DNA of 25,667 nucleotides from assembly GCA_025352345.1 (NCBI GenBank), contig JANXTP010000421.1, forward strand, positions 1 to 25,667, given 5' to 3'. The DNA is from Burkholderiales bacterium. GTDB lineage: Bacteria; Pseudomonadota; Gammaproteobacteria; Burkholderiales; Burkholderiaceae_C. Below the pieces are notes generated by a model. That model ran no database searches and was not told the origin of the DNA. It saw only the letters and a program-made list of their open reading frames with translations. Of the stretch, positions 8,214-18,633 are shown piece by piece (the stretch's first letter is position 1; every line of letters begins with the position of its first letter). The translations under genes and the position numbers were made by a program.

Positions 8214-9044
8214 ATGAAATCACCCCGCGCCAAACGACACCTCAGCGTGCCGCCGATCGACCCGCAGGTCTACGCGCCGACCTTGGCGCACCCGCTGCGC
8301 GCCAAGCTGCGCCACCTGGCGGCCGACACCCGCGTCGATCCGCACAGCCACCCGTGGGCGCAGATCGCGATGTCGAGCAAGGGCGTGATCCGCATGACCG
8401 CCGGTGACAGCACCTACCTCGTGCCGCCACAACGCGCGCTGTGGATCCCGCCAGGCATCGAGCATGTGGTCACCGTGGTCGAGGATGCCGATCTGCACAC
8501 GCTGTACCTGCACCAGGACGGCGACCACACCGGCCCGCTGCGCACCGCGGACAGCGACGGCGCGTGGCGGCAATGCCGGGTGCTCGAAGCATCGAGCCTG
8601 CTGCGCGAACTGGTGGCGCACCTGCCGCTGGAACCCGGCAACAAACCATCGACCGAGCGCGAGCGCTGCATCGGGCACCTGGTGCTCGATGAATTGGCAC
8701 ACGCCCGCCCGGTGCGCCTGGGCGTCGACCTGCCGCGCGACAAGCGCCTGCGCGCGTTGTGCGACAGCGTGCTCGAAGACCCGGCCCGCTGGGTCACGCT
8801 GGACGATGCGGCACGCCATGTCGGCGCCAGCGCCCGCACCATCGCGCGGCTGTTCCGCGCCGAGCTGGACACCACCTTCGTGCAGTGGCGCCAGCAGGTG
8901 CTGCTGGCCCGCGCGCTGTCGATGGCCGCCCGCAAGCTACCGATGAGCACGATCGCCGCCGAACTCGGCTACGCCAGCGCGAGTGCGTTCAGCGCGATGG
9001 TGAAGCGCTCGGTCGGGATGTCACCGAGCCGCTTGCTGGGTTGA
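8214..9044 (+). CDS. AraC-family transcriptional regulator with cupin sensor domain
   Basis: The 276-residue protein has an N-terminal cupin-like sensor with VDPHSHPWAQIAMSSKG and WIPPGIEHVV, whose histidines sit where cupins bind a ligand or metal. Its C-terminal AraC DNA-binding domain includes VTLDDAARHVGASARTIARL as the first helix-turn-helix and MSTIAAELGYASASAFSAM as the second, ending in the family's SVGMSPSRL. This layout resembles regulators such as NimR/YeaM, which control adjacent efflux genes; the resemblance is by architecture. ATG 8214 follows GGGAGAAAAG and is preferred to the longer frame that runs back into the transporter gene. It diverges from the transporter and probably regulates it together with itself. 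Confidence 0.9.
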   Translation: MKSPRAKRHLSVPPIDPQVYAPTLAHPLRAKLRHLAADTRVDPHSHPWAQIAMSSKGVIRMTAGDSTYLVPPQRALWIPPGIEHVVTVVEDADLHTLYLHQDGDHTGPLRTADSDGAWRQCRVLEASSLLRELVAHLPLEPGNKPSTERERCIGHLVLDELAHARPVRLGVDLPRDKRLRALCDSVLEDPARWVTLDDAARHVGASARTIARLFRAELDTTFVQWRQQVLLARALSMAARKLPMSTIAAELGYASASAFSAMVKRSVGMSPSRLLG

Positions 9045-9150
9045 TGCCGGAACCGCCTGCGCATGCCCATTCGGTTCGTAAGGCGAGCGTCCGCAGCGGC
9101 GACTGTTGCGTAGCAGAAGGTTGCAAATCCACTTCCCATCGGAGATCACC

Positions 9151-9579
9151 ATGAAGACATTCATCGCGACGATCCTGTTGACCTGCAGCCTCGCCGGCGC
9201 CCACGCCAACACCGTGCTGAGCCCGGAGCACGAGGCCACCTCAGAAAGCCTGTTCACGGTGCCGCAGGGCATGTCACGCATCGTCATCCTGCGCCCGGAG
9301 GATCGGGTGGTGCTGATCGGCACCGAGGTGAAGATCGACGGCGAGCCGCTGGCATCACCGATCGGCAAGTCGCTGCTGTTCAAGGACGTGGCACCGGGCA
9401 AGCACAAGGTGACCGCGTACGCGCAGGACACCAAGACGATCGAGGTCGACGTCAAGGCCGGTGAAACCGTTTACGTCCAGCAACGCCAGACCTTCGGCCG
9501 GCTGCAACGTCACGCCCGGCTGGCGCAGATCCAGGTCGCCGAGGGTCAGCGCGAAGCCTGGGGGCGCAGCGCCCGATAA
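9151..9579 (+). CDS. Small exported protein, DUF2846-like
   Basis: The 142-residue product starts with a clear Sec signal peptide, MKTFIATILLTCSLAGAHA, with probable cleavage after AHA (residue 19). There is no lipobox cysteine at the cleavage site, so it is probably a soluble periplasmic protein. The mature part is mostly beta strand: SRIVILRPEDRV, VKIDGEPLASPIGKSLLFKDV, APGKHKVTAYA and VKAGETVYVQQR. That order (a short strand, a named small group or value, a PGKH turn, then a Gly-Glu-Thr strand) resembles DUF2846 and PEGA-like domains. ATG 9151 follows GGAGA and is better than the upstream in-frame start at 9106, which would precede the signal peptide. Function is unknown. It lies between the AraC gene and nadA with no evident link to either. 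Confidence 0.75.
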   Translation: MKTFIATILLTCSLAGAHANTVLSPEHEATSESLFTVPQGMSRIVILRPEDRVVLIGTEVKIDGEPLASPIGKSLLFKDVAPGKHKVTAYAQDTKTIEVDVKAGETVYVQQRQTFGRLQRHARLAQIQVAEGQREAWGRSAR

Positions 9580-9631
9580 TGCGGCGGGCAGCGCAGTCCG
9601 CGCCTGCACCAGCCACCGCCGACGCGTCTGC

Positions 9632-10738
9632 ATGACCCAGATCCTCTACGACTTCACCCGCCAGGACGCGCGCGGCGCCAGCTGCACCGCGCAAGCCTGG
9701 GCCAAGGTGCCGGCAGTCTTGACGCCGACTGAACGCGCCGCGCTGAAGACACGTGCCGCGGCGCTGCTGAAGCAGCACAACGCGGTGCTGGTCGCCCACT
9801 ACTACGTCGATGGCGACCTGCAGGATCTGGCGCTGGAAACCGGCGGCTGCGTCGCCGATTCGCTTGAGATGGCGCGCTTCGGCCGCGACCACGCGAGCCG
9901 GACGCTGGTCGTCGCCGGGGTTCGTTTCATGGGCGAGAGCGCGAAGATCCTGAGCCCGGCCAAGCGCGTTCTGATGCCCGACCTCGACGCGACCTGCTCG
10001 CTCGATCTCGGCTGCCCCTCTGCTGCTTTTTCAGATTTCTGCGACGCGCACCCGGACCGCACCGTGGTCGTCTACGCCAACACCAGCGCGGCGGTGAAGG
10101 CGCGCGCCGACTGGATGGTGACCAGCTCCTGCGCGTTGGCGATCGTGCAGCACCTGAAGGAGCAGGGCCAGAAGGTGCTGTGGGCACCCGACCGTCACTT
10201 GGGTCGCTACATCCAGCAGCACACCGGCGCCGACATGCTGATGTGGAACGGCGAGTGCATCGTGCACGACGAGTTCAAGGGCCTCGAACTCGAACTGCTG
10301 AAGGCGCAACACCCCGAGGCCAAGGTGCTGGTGCATCCTGAATCGCCTGAGGCGGTGGTGAAGCTGGCAGACGTGGTCGGCTCGACTTCGCAGTTGCTGA
10401 ATGCGGTGACGACGATGGACGCCCAGACCTTCATCGTCGCCACCGACAACGGCCTGATGCACCGGATGCGTCAGCTCGCGCCCACCAAAACGCTGCTCGA
10501 AGCGCCGACCGCAGGCGACAGCGCCACCTGCAAGAGCTGCGCGCACTGCCCGTGGATGGCGATGAATGCGCTGCAGGGCGTCATCGACTGCCTGGAGTCC
10601 GGCCGCGGCGAGATCACCGTCGATGAGCCGGTGCGCAGCCAGGCGCTGGGCTGCATCGACCGGATGCTGGACTACGTCAAGGCGAACCCGGCAGCGACAC
10701 AGAAGCCGGGCCTGGTGCCGCGCATCGGCGCGGCGTGA
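9632..10738 (+). CDS. nadA: Quinolinate synthase NadA
   Basis: NadA condenses iminoaspartate, made by NadB, with dihydroxyacetone phosphate to give quinolinate, using an oxygen-sensitive [4Fe-4S] cluster. The 368-residue protein has the expected cluster cysteines: Cys122 in MPDLDATCSLDLGCP, Cys209 in MWNGECIVHDEF, and Cys306 in the CKSCAHCPWMAMN motif (300-312). The AHYYVDGDLQDLA and GVRFMGESAKILSP segments are also characteristic. ATG 9632 gives the usual length; an in-frame frame open further upstream belongs to the preceding exported-protein region. No clear ribosome site is seen. The last four bases, GTGA, overlap the nadC start, so the two genes are translationally coupled. Confidence 0.95.
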   Translation: MTQILYDFTRQDARGASCTAQAWAKVPAVLTPTERAALKTRAAALLKQHNAVLVAHYYVDGDLQDLALETGGCVADSLEMARFGRDHASRTLVVAGVRFMGESAKILSPAKRVLMPDLDATCSLDLGCPSAAFSDFCDAHPDRTVVVYANTSAAVKARADWMVTSSCALAIVQHLKEQGQKVLWAPDRHLGRYIQQHTGADMLMWNGECIVHDEFKGLELELLKAQHPEAKVLVHPESPEAVVKLADVVGSTSQLLNAVTTMDAQTFIVATDNGLMHRMRQLAPTKTLLEAPTAGDSATCKSCAHCPWMAMNALQGVIDCLESGRGEITVDEPVRSQALGCIDRMLDYVKANPAATQKPGLVPRIGAA

Positions 10739-11634
10739 GTCTGCATCCCGGCCGCATGTTCGACTCCAACGAAAACCTCGACGAGGCCCGCGCACGCAAC
10801 GTGCACGATGCGCTGCGCGAAGACATCGGCCAGCACGACTGGACGGCCGAGCTGGTGCCGGCCGACCAGCGCGTGGCCGCGCGCGTGCTGGTGCGCGAGG
10901 AAGCCGTACTGTGCGGGCGCGACTGGTTCGATGCCTGCGTGCTCGCGCTCGACCCCTGCGCGCGCGTCGCGTGGCATGTGGCCGAAGGTGCGCTGATGCC
11001 AGCGAACACACACGTCTGCCACATCGAATCGAACGCCCGTGCGTTGCTGTCGGCCGAGCGACCGGCGCTCAATTTCCTGCAACTGCTTTCCGGCACCGCG
11101 ACCTTGACGCGCCGCTTTGTCGATGCGATCGCCGGCGCCTCACCCGTCATTGAAAACCGCGCGCGCGGCTGCGTGATCCTCGACACCCGCAAGACGCTGC
11201 CCGGCCTGCGCCAGGCGCAGAAGTACGCGGTGCGCGCCGGCGGCGGCCACAACCAGCGGCTGGCGCTGTGGGATGGCATCCTGATCAAGGAAAACCACAT
11301 CGCGGCGGCCGGGGGCATCACCGCCGTGCTGCGCAACGCACAGGCCCTGAACGCGGGCGTGGACATCCAGATCGAGGTCGAATCGCTGGCGCAACTGGCC
11401 GAGGCGCTGGCGGGCGGTGCGGCCAGCGTGTTGCTCGACAACTTCGATCTGGCCAGCATGCGCGAGGCGGTGGCGCTGAATGCCGGGCGCGCGCTGCTGG
11501 AAGTCTCGGGTGGCGTTCAGCTGGACCAGGTGCGCGAGATCGCTGCCACCGGCGTCGACCGGATCTCGATCGGCCGGCTGACCAAGGATGTGCGCGCCAC
11601 CGACTACTCGATGCGGGTGCTGGGCACCCTCTGA
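10735..11634 (+). CDS. nadC: Nicotinate-nucleotide pyrophosphorylase (quinolinate phosphoribosyltransferase)
   Basis: NadC converts quinolinate and PRPP to nicotinate mononucleotide with loss of CO2, following NadA. The 299-residue protein contains ERPALNFLQLLSGTAT, the active-site segment VILDTRKTLPGLR (147-159), KYAVRAGGGHNQRLALWDG and ILIKENH, and ends with the barrel strands LLEVSGGV and DRISIGRLT. GTG 10735 overlaps the nadA stop in GTGA; an ATG at 10756 (MFDSNEN) is an alternative start. In place of the usual EDxGxGDxT motif it reads EDIGQHDWTAEL, with His where Gly is common. A strong hairpin starts eight bases after the stop. Confidence 0.95.
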   Translation: MSLHPGRMFDSNENLDEARARNVHDALREDIGQHDWTAELVPADQRVAARVLVREEAVLCGRDWFDACVLALDPCARVAWHVAEGALMPANTHVCHIESNARALLSAERPALNFLQLLSGTATLTRRFVDAIAGASPVIENRARGCVILDTRKTLPGLRQAQKYAVRAGGGHNQRLALWDGILIKENHIAAAGGITAVLRNAQALNAGVDIQIEVESLAQLAEALAGGAASVLLDNFDLASMREAVALNAGRALLEVSGGVQLDQVREIAATGVDRISIGRLTKDVRATDYSMRVLGTL

Positions 11635-11641
11635 ATCGGTG

Positions 11642-11668
11642 CCAGATCGGCGCCTGGCGCCGATCTGG
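11642..11668 (+). terminator. Strong hairpin after nadC
   Basis: Arms ccagatcggcgcc (11642-11654) and ggcgccgatctgg (11656-11668) are a perfect 13-bp inverted repeat around a single base, starting eight bases after the nadC stop. There is no T-run behind it, so it may end transcription only with a factor, pause polymerase, or protect the 3' end of the nadA-nadC message. Confidence 0.5.
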
Positions 11669-11755
11669 GCCGCACTTCCGGCGCTATTCCAGCGCTGGGC
11701 CAGCCGCTCCCACCGGACACTGTCGTTTCAGCTCCACAGGGGAGCGGAGACCGCC

Positions 11756-12043
11756 ATGAGCACCGATTTCGATTCGATCCACAACCACTATGAGCATGCG
11801 GTGTTCGATGCGGTGCTGGCCGCTGCGTCGCGTTTTCCTCACCTGGGCGACCCGCAAATCCAGGCCGATGTGGCCTGCGTCGCGTTGAACCGGCTGCCAC
11901 CGCGCTACATCCGCCACGACATCGATTTCTCGTTCTATCTGACCGAGCGCGAGCGCGCCGAGAACGAAGCCGCAATCACCGAAGCTGTCGATTTCGCCTA
12001 CCAGTTCGTGCAGGCCAAGGTCGCCATGCGCGCACGGCGCTGA
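11756..12043 (+). CDS. ComFB-like late competence protein
   Basis: The 95-residue protein matches the ComFB family through VFDAVLAAASRFPHL, then ADVACVALNRLPPRYIRHDIDF and a C-terminal helical region. The ALNRLPPRY stretch is the family hallmark. Bacillus-type members carry paired cysteines ahead of it; here only one Cys is left (ADVAC), so a metal site of that kind is unlikely. In Bacillus the gene sits in a competence operon; ComFB-type proteins also occur in many bacteria without known competence, and no other competence gene is nearby. ATG 11756 follows GGGGAGCGGAGA. It lies 121 bases after nadC, past the hairpin, and ends nine bases before the convergent nadB stop. The role in this organism is unknown. 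Confidence 0.72.
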   Translation: MSTDFDSIHNHYEHAVFDAVLAAASRFPHLGDPQIQADVACVALNRLPPRYIRHDIDFSFYLTERERAENEAAITEAVDFAYQFVQAKVAMRARR

Positions 12044-12052
12044 CGCATGAGA

Positions 12053-13729
12053 TCAGACGCTGATGCCGCGCGTCTTCGGCTTCTTGCCGGCGCGCACGCC
12101 ACGCATCAGCACCGTCGGGAAACTGACGGGCAAGGCATACGGGTAGTCGCGGCTGTAGTGCAGCCCGCGGCTCTCGTGGCGCATCAGCGCCGAGCGAACG
12201 ATCAACTCGGCGCAATCGACCAGGTTGCGCAACTCCAGCAGGTCGCGGTTGACGCGGAAGCTACCGTAGTAATCGTCGATCTCGCTGCGCAGCAGCTTGA
12301 TGCGGTGCAGCGCCCGCTCCAGCCGCTTGGTCGTGCGCACGATGCCGACGTAGTTCCACATCAGCAGCCGCAGCTCGTCCCAGTTGTGGGCGATGACCAC
12401 CTGTTCGTCGGCGTTCTCGACCTGGCTTTCGTCCCACACCGGCAGCGACGGCTCGCTGCGCGCGGGCTGCGCCTCGATGTCGAGCGCACAAGTGCGGCCC
12501 AGCACCACGCATTCGAGCAGCGAGTTGCTGGCGAGGCGGTTCGCGCCGTGCAGACCGGTGTAGGTGGTTTCGCCCACCGCATACAGCCCCGGCAGGTCGG
12601 TGCGGCCGTGCAGGTCGGTGACGACGCCGCCGCAGGTGTAGTGCGCCGCCGGCACCACCGGAATCGGCTGCCGCGCGATGTCGATGCCCAACGCCAGGCA
12701 GCGCGCGTGAATGGTCGGGAAATGTTCCTTCAGGAACGCCTCGCCCAGGTGCGTGGCGTCGAGCCACACATGGTCGAGGCCGTGCCGCTTCATCTCGAAG
12801 TCGATCGCGCGGGCGACGATGTCGCGCGGCGCCAGCTCCATGCGCTCATCGTGCGCGGCCATGAAGCGCTGGCCACCGGGATCGCCTGGCCCCAGGCTCG
12901 GCAGCTTCAGGTGCGCGCCTTCGCCGCGCAGCGCCTCGGTGATCAGGAAGCTGCGCTCTTGTGGGTGGTACAGGCAGGTCGGGTGGAACTGGATGAACTC
13001 CATGTTGCCGATGCGGCAGCCAGCGCGCCACGCCATCGCGATGCCGTCGCCGGTGGCGGTGTCGGGGTTGCTCGTGTACCGATAAACCTTGCCGACACCA
13101 CCGGTCGCCAGCACCACCGCACGCGCCGGCAGCGTCTCGACGCGCTGGCTGTCGATGTCGAGCGCGTAGACGCCGTAGCAGCGCGGCGGCTCATCGCGCT
13201 TGAGTTGGCGCGAGGTGATCACGTCGACCGCCATCCAGCGCTCGCGCATGTCGATGTTCGGGTGGCGCTTGACCTCGGCCAGCAGCACGTCGTGGATCGC
13301 CTTGCCGGTCGCATCGGCCGCGTGCGCGATGCGGCGCACCGCGTGGCCGCCTTCCCGCGTCAGATGCAGGCCCAGGGGCCCGTCGGGGTCGGCCGAGAAC
13401 GGCACGCCGCGCGCCACCAGCCACTCAATGGCTTCCGCGCTGTGCTGCGCAATGAAGCGCGCGGTGTGTTCATCGACCAGGCCGGCGCCCGCATCCTGCG
13501 TGTCGCGCACATGGGAATCGATGCTGTCGTCGTCTCCCAACACGCCGACGATGCCGCCCTGCGCCCAGGCCGTCGCCGCCTCGTCGAGGTTGCGCTTGGC
13601 CAGCACGACCACCGGGTGCTCGGCCGCCAGGTGCAGCGCCACGGTCAGGCCGGCCAGGCCGGCGCCGATGATGACCACCGGCAGGTCTTTGCGCACCGAG
13701 TCAGCGGGCGACATGGTGGTCGCCGGCAT
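12053..13729 (-). CDS. nadB: L-aspartate oxidase NadB
   Basis: NadB oxidises L-aspartate to iminoaspartate with FAD, the substrate for NadA. The 558-residue protein has an FAD-binding GAGLAG (22-27) and a long flavoprotein middle region with GLHLTREGGHAVRRIAHA, FHPTCLY and ITEALRGEGAHL, then AAHYTCGGVVTDLHGRTDLP and the FAD-cap motif GANRLASNSLLE. The final ~100 residues are the helical succinate dehydrogenase/fumarate reductase C-terminal domain. ATG 13729 (MPATTMSPAD) is chosen; ATG 13714 is a second possible start, and neither has a strong ribosome site. The gene is convergent with nadA-nadC and ComFB, so the three NAD genes lie together but on two transcripts. A 631-residue plus-strand ORF across it is a shadow. 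Confidence 0.95.
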   Translation of the reverse strand: MPATTMSPADSVRKDLPVVIIGAGLAGLTVALHLAAEHPVVVLAKRNLDEAATAWAQGGIVGVLGDDDSIDSHVRDTQDAGAGLVDEHTARFIAQHSAEAIEWLVARGVPFSADPDGPLGLHLTREGGHAVRRIAHAADATGKAIHDVLLAEVKRHPNIDMRERWMAVDVITSRQLKRDEPPRCYGVYALDIDSQRVETLPARAVVLATGGVGKVYRYTSNPDTATGDGIAMAWRAGCRIGNMEFIQFHPTCLYHPQERSFLITEALRGEGAHLKLPSLGPGDPGGQRFMAAHDERMELAPRDIVARAIDFEMKRHGLDHVWLDATHLGEAFLKEHFPTIHARCLALGIDIARQPIPVVPAAHYTCGGVVTDLHGRTDLPGLYAVGETTYTGLHGANRLASNSLLECVVLGRTCALDIEAQPARSEPSLPVWDESQVENADEQVVIAHNWDELRLLMWNYVGIVRTTKRLERALHRIKLLRSEIDDYYGSFRVNRDLLELRNLVDCAELIVRSALMRHESRGLHYSRDYPYALPVSFPTVLMRGVRAGKKPKTRGISV

Positions 13730-13938
13730 GGCGTCGGCGGTTCGAATGACGACTTGGTGACATCGATCGATTCTATCGACGCACCTGCCGCAGGCCGCAC
13801 CGGTCGCCCCCGTGGCGTCAAGGGGATGGCTTCCATTGCACGACTGTGCCAGCATCGGCGAACGCGCGTTTCGTGGCAGCTGCAGCGTCACCCCGAGCAC
13901 CCGCCTCACCCACCCATCACCTTTGCGACGAGGGCCCC

Positions 13939-15216
13939 ATGAGCATCTACAGCAGCCGCACCGGCAACCCCGACGCCGACTACCGCGACACGGCGCCGAT
14001 GGAAAACGATGGGTGGGAATCGACCCGCGCGCAAACCGCGCTGGCCACCCAGGTGATGAACCACGACGACCTGGAGCGCAACGCCGCACTGCAGGACATC
14101 GGCCGGCCGGTCGACGACCATGTGCGCGAGCTGTTTGTGTCGTGTGCGCCCGGCGAGGCTTTGCAGCAGCAGTTCGAGCATCTGCACCCGGAGTTCATCG
14201 CGATCCACGACCTGGGCACGCGCTCGTCGCGGCAGCTGCTGCGCGGCATTGCCGCCGCCTGCAGCCGACCGGTGCACAAACTGGTGCTGCGCCGGCAGGG
14301 CCACGGCACGCCGCTGGCGTCAATCGATTACGTCGACGTGCCGATCGCGGCGCAGAAGGTGCTGCGGCTGTATTCCACCGACGTGGCCGACACCACCGAC
14401 GCGGCGGCCACCCACGGCGTGGCGCGCGCGCTGCTGGCCTTCAGCCAGCTCGGCGTGATGATGGTGGGCTCACTGCCTGCCGCCACGCTGAACACCACGC
14501 TGCGGCCCTGGCATGAGGAGGTGATCCGCAGCCCGTGGCACAACCGCCAGCTGCTGCTGCTGCCGCTGACCAACAACGCCGCGCTGGTCACGCAAGGGCA
14601 GGAGATGGTGCGCGGCACCGCGATCACGCTGCGCACGACACCAGTGGTCACCCGCCCGGCAGACGCCTGGAACTTCATCCACGGCACCTGGAACCGCATG
14701 CACGGCACGGTCGCGGCGCCGGTATCGACACCCATCCGGCCACAGGCGATGCAGGACACCCTGCCGATGGGCATCGACAGCACTGCTTTCGCGCCAACCA
14801 ACATGCTGCCGCTGCGGCTGATGCCCGATGTGTCGGCCAAGCCCGAGCCCATGCACGACGAGGTGCTCGACGTCTATGTGCACCAGATCTGCGAACTGAA
14901 CGGCGTGGTCGGCTGCTGCGTGTTCGACATCGGCTCCGGCCTGCCGGTCGCGAGTTCAGGCTCCGGGGCGCCGCCCGCCGAGCTGGCGCGCCAGGGACGC
15001 AGCATCCTGTCGGCAATGGGCACCAGCAGCCGGGCCCTCGGCCTCGGCCACACGCTGCCCGATGCCGCCATCACGCTCGGCTCACACCACCTGCTGCTGC
15101 GCTCGGTGGACAAGCACAGCGGCATGGCCCTGATCACCGTGCTTGACCGGACCAACGCCAACCTGACGCTCGCCCGGCTGCAGATCGAGCGGCTCGATCC
15201 CTTGCTGGACCGCTGA
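13939..15216 (+). CDS. Roadblock/LC7-domain protein with unknown N-terminal region
   Basis: The 425-residue protein has no signal peptide or membrane segment. Residues ~308-408 resemble a Roadblock/LC7 domain: a helix (EVLDVYVHQICELNGVVG), paired strands (CCVFDIGSGLPVASSG), a long helix (RQGRSILSAMGTSSRALG), then strands HHLLLRSV and GMALITVLD. Such domains act as dimer partners or regulators of small Ras-like GTPases, MglB being the best known. Residues 60-215 form a separate region that I do not recognise, with alternating strands and helices (EFIAIHDLGTRSSRQLLRGI, VHKLVLRRQG, ALLAFSQLGVMMVGSL), and a linker of about 95 residues joins the two. No Walker-type GTPase is encoded nearby. ATG 13939 follows GACGAGGG. 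It diverges from nadB and ends in its own terminator. Function is unknown. Confidence 0.7.
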   Translation: MSIYSSRTGNPDADYRDTAPMENDGWESTRAQTALATQVMNHDDLERNAALQDIGRPVDDHVRELFVSCAPGEALQQQFEHLHPEFIAIHDLGTRSSRQLLRGIAAACSRPVHKLVLRRQGHGTPLASIDYVDVPIAAQKVLRLYSTDVADTTDAAATHGVARALLAFSQLGVMMVGSLPAATLNTTLRPWHEEVIRSPWHNRQLLLLPLTNNAALVTQGQEMVRGTAITLRTTPVVTRPADAWNFIHGTWNRMHGTVAAPVSTPIRPQAMQDTLPMGIDSTAFAPTNMLPLRLMPDVSAKPEPMHDEVLDVYVHQICELNGVVGCCVFDIGSGLPVASSGSGAPPAELARQGRSILSAMGTSSRALGLGHTLPDAAITLGSHHLLLRSVDKHSGMALITVLDRTNANLTLARLQIERLDPLLDR

Positions 15217-15233
15217 GCCGCTCGGTCTTTTTT
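15208..15233 (+). terminator. Intrinsic terminator of the Roadblock/LC7 gene
   Basis: The stop codon at 15214-15216 sits inside a hairpin with arms gaccg (15208-15212) and cggtc (15223-15227), with possible further pairing inside the loop, followed directly by six T (15228-15233). This is the standard intrinsic form. It also lies just past the end of the convergent clpB, but on that strand the T-run precedes the stem as A, so it works only for the plus strand. Confidence 0.65.
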
Positions 15234-15242
15234 CAGTGCACG

Positions 15243-17843
<2,601 letters not shown>

Positions 17844-18071
17844 GGCGAATTCCTCCGATGTTCCTTAGTTTGAGTAGATGATCGGCCATTTCAAGACGCC
17901 CACGGGTATCAGGCCCCGCTTGTGCGTGCGCCAATTGGCGAGCCGCTTGGGTCCATCGTTGCAGGGTGATAGCGGTAAAGGAATTTCTGAACACTCGACA
18001 CCCGGTGCAAATCCCAAGAGTCGCGTCCATCGAATACACTGTTCAGTAGGTTTTAACCAAGGTTCTTTTGC

Positions 18072-18485
18072 ATGATCACCACTACATATATCAGCCAAGC
18101 ATCTGAAAGCTACTCTGACGAGGATCTTCTCAAACTGTTGGCGCAATGCCATCGCAACAACACGGCAAGTGGCGTCACCGGAATGCTTTTGTTTGGCAAC
18201 ACCACGTTCGTCCAATGCCTCGAGGGCGAGCAGGCCAATGTCGATGAGCTCCTTGTGAAGATCGGCGCAGATCCGCGCCACACGGGGATAAAGGTTTTGC
18301 GCCGCGCCCCTATCGTTGCTCGAAATTTCTCTGAATGGACCATGGGTTTCGAGCAGGTCACCAAAGGGGCTCTCGCCGAGGTCCCGGGCCTGTGCAATTT
18401 CGGGCTTGGCGATTTCAATCCTGAGTACCTCGAAAGCAACCCCGAAATGGTTGAAACCCTGCTGCGCTGGGGCCGCCGAGCCTAG
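18072..18485 (+). CDS. Stand-alone BLUF-domain blue-light sensor
   Basis: The 137-residue protein is a BLUF domain, which binds FAD and senses blue light. The photocycle residues fall exactly where expected from AppA numbering minus 15: Tyr6 in TTYISQAS, Asn30, Gln48 in TTFVQCLEGE, and Trp89 with Met91 in FSEWTMGFE. Also typical are SGVTGMLLF and ADPRHTGIKVL. After the sensor there are only about 35 residues and no enzymatic or HTH domain, so the signal must pass through protein contacts. Its DNA is clearly less GC-rich than the surroundings: 26 of the first 60 coding bases are G or C by hand count, suggesting acquisition or relaxed codon use. AAGG lies 10 bases before ATG 18072. It diverges from clpB with a 228-base gap; light control of ClpB is conceivable but not shown. 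Confidence 0.93.
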   Translation: MITTTYISQASESYSDEDLLKLLAQCHRNNTASGVTGMLLFGNTTFVQCLEGEQANVDELLVKIGADPRHTGIKVLRRAPIVARNFSEWTMGFEQVTKGALAEVPGLCNFGLGDFNPEYLESNPEMVETLLRWGRRA

Positions 18486-18585
18486 GAAAACTCGGATCAA
18501 TAGGCCGTACCAGGCGTGTTTCATGCATGCGTGGGGGCATCTAAAACTGCAGCCCCACGACCATGAGCTAACGCAGCGTTGACAG

Positions 18586-18633
18586 CGCCGCGTGCGCGAT
18601 AAAAAAGAAGGGCACGCGGCGATAAAATTTTTC
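18586..18633 (+). terminator. Possible terminator downstream of the BLUF gene
   Basis: A 10-bp perfect stem (18586-18595 with 18612-18621) with an A-rich 16-base loop is followed by ataaaattttt, so a T-run (18628-18632) begins six bases after the stem. The delay before the T-run makes it less typical than a standard intrinsic terminator. Confidence 0.35.

Noticed and set aside
9106..9150. Earlier start for the small exported protein
   Set aside because: It would put 15 charged residues ahead of a clean signal peptide; ATG 9151 has a better ribosome site.
13770..13775. TAGAAT (minus strand) as a -10 for nadB
   Set aside because: No -35 match was found at 16-18 bases; left out of the feature list.
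12047..13942. 631-codon plus-strand ORF across nadB
   Set aside because: NadB motifs on the minus strand are unambiguous; this is the antisense shadow.
17889..17895. CTTGAAA upstream of clpB as a heat-shock sigma promoter
   Set aside because: The -35 matches, but at 13-15 bases beyond it there is no CCCCAT-like -10, so it is only noted in the clpB entry.
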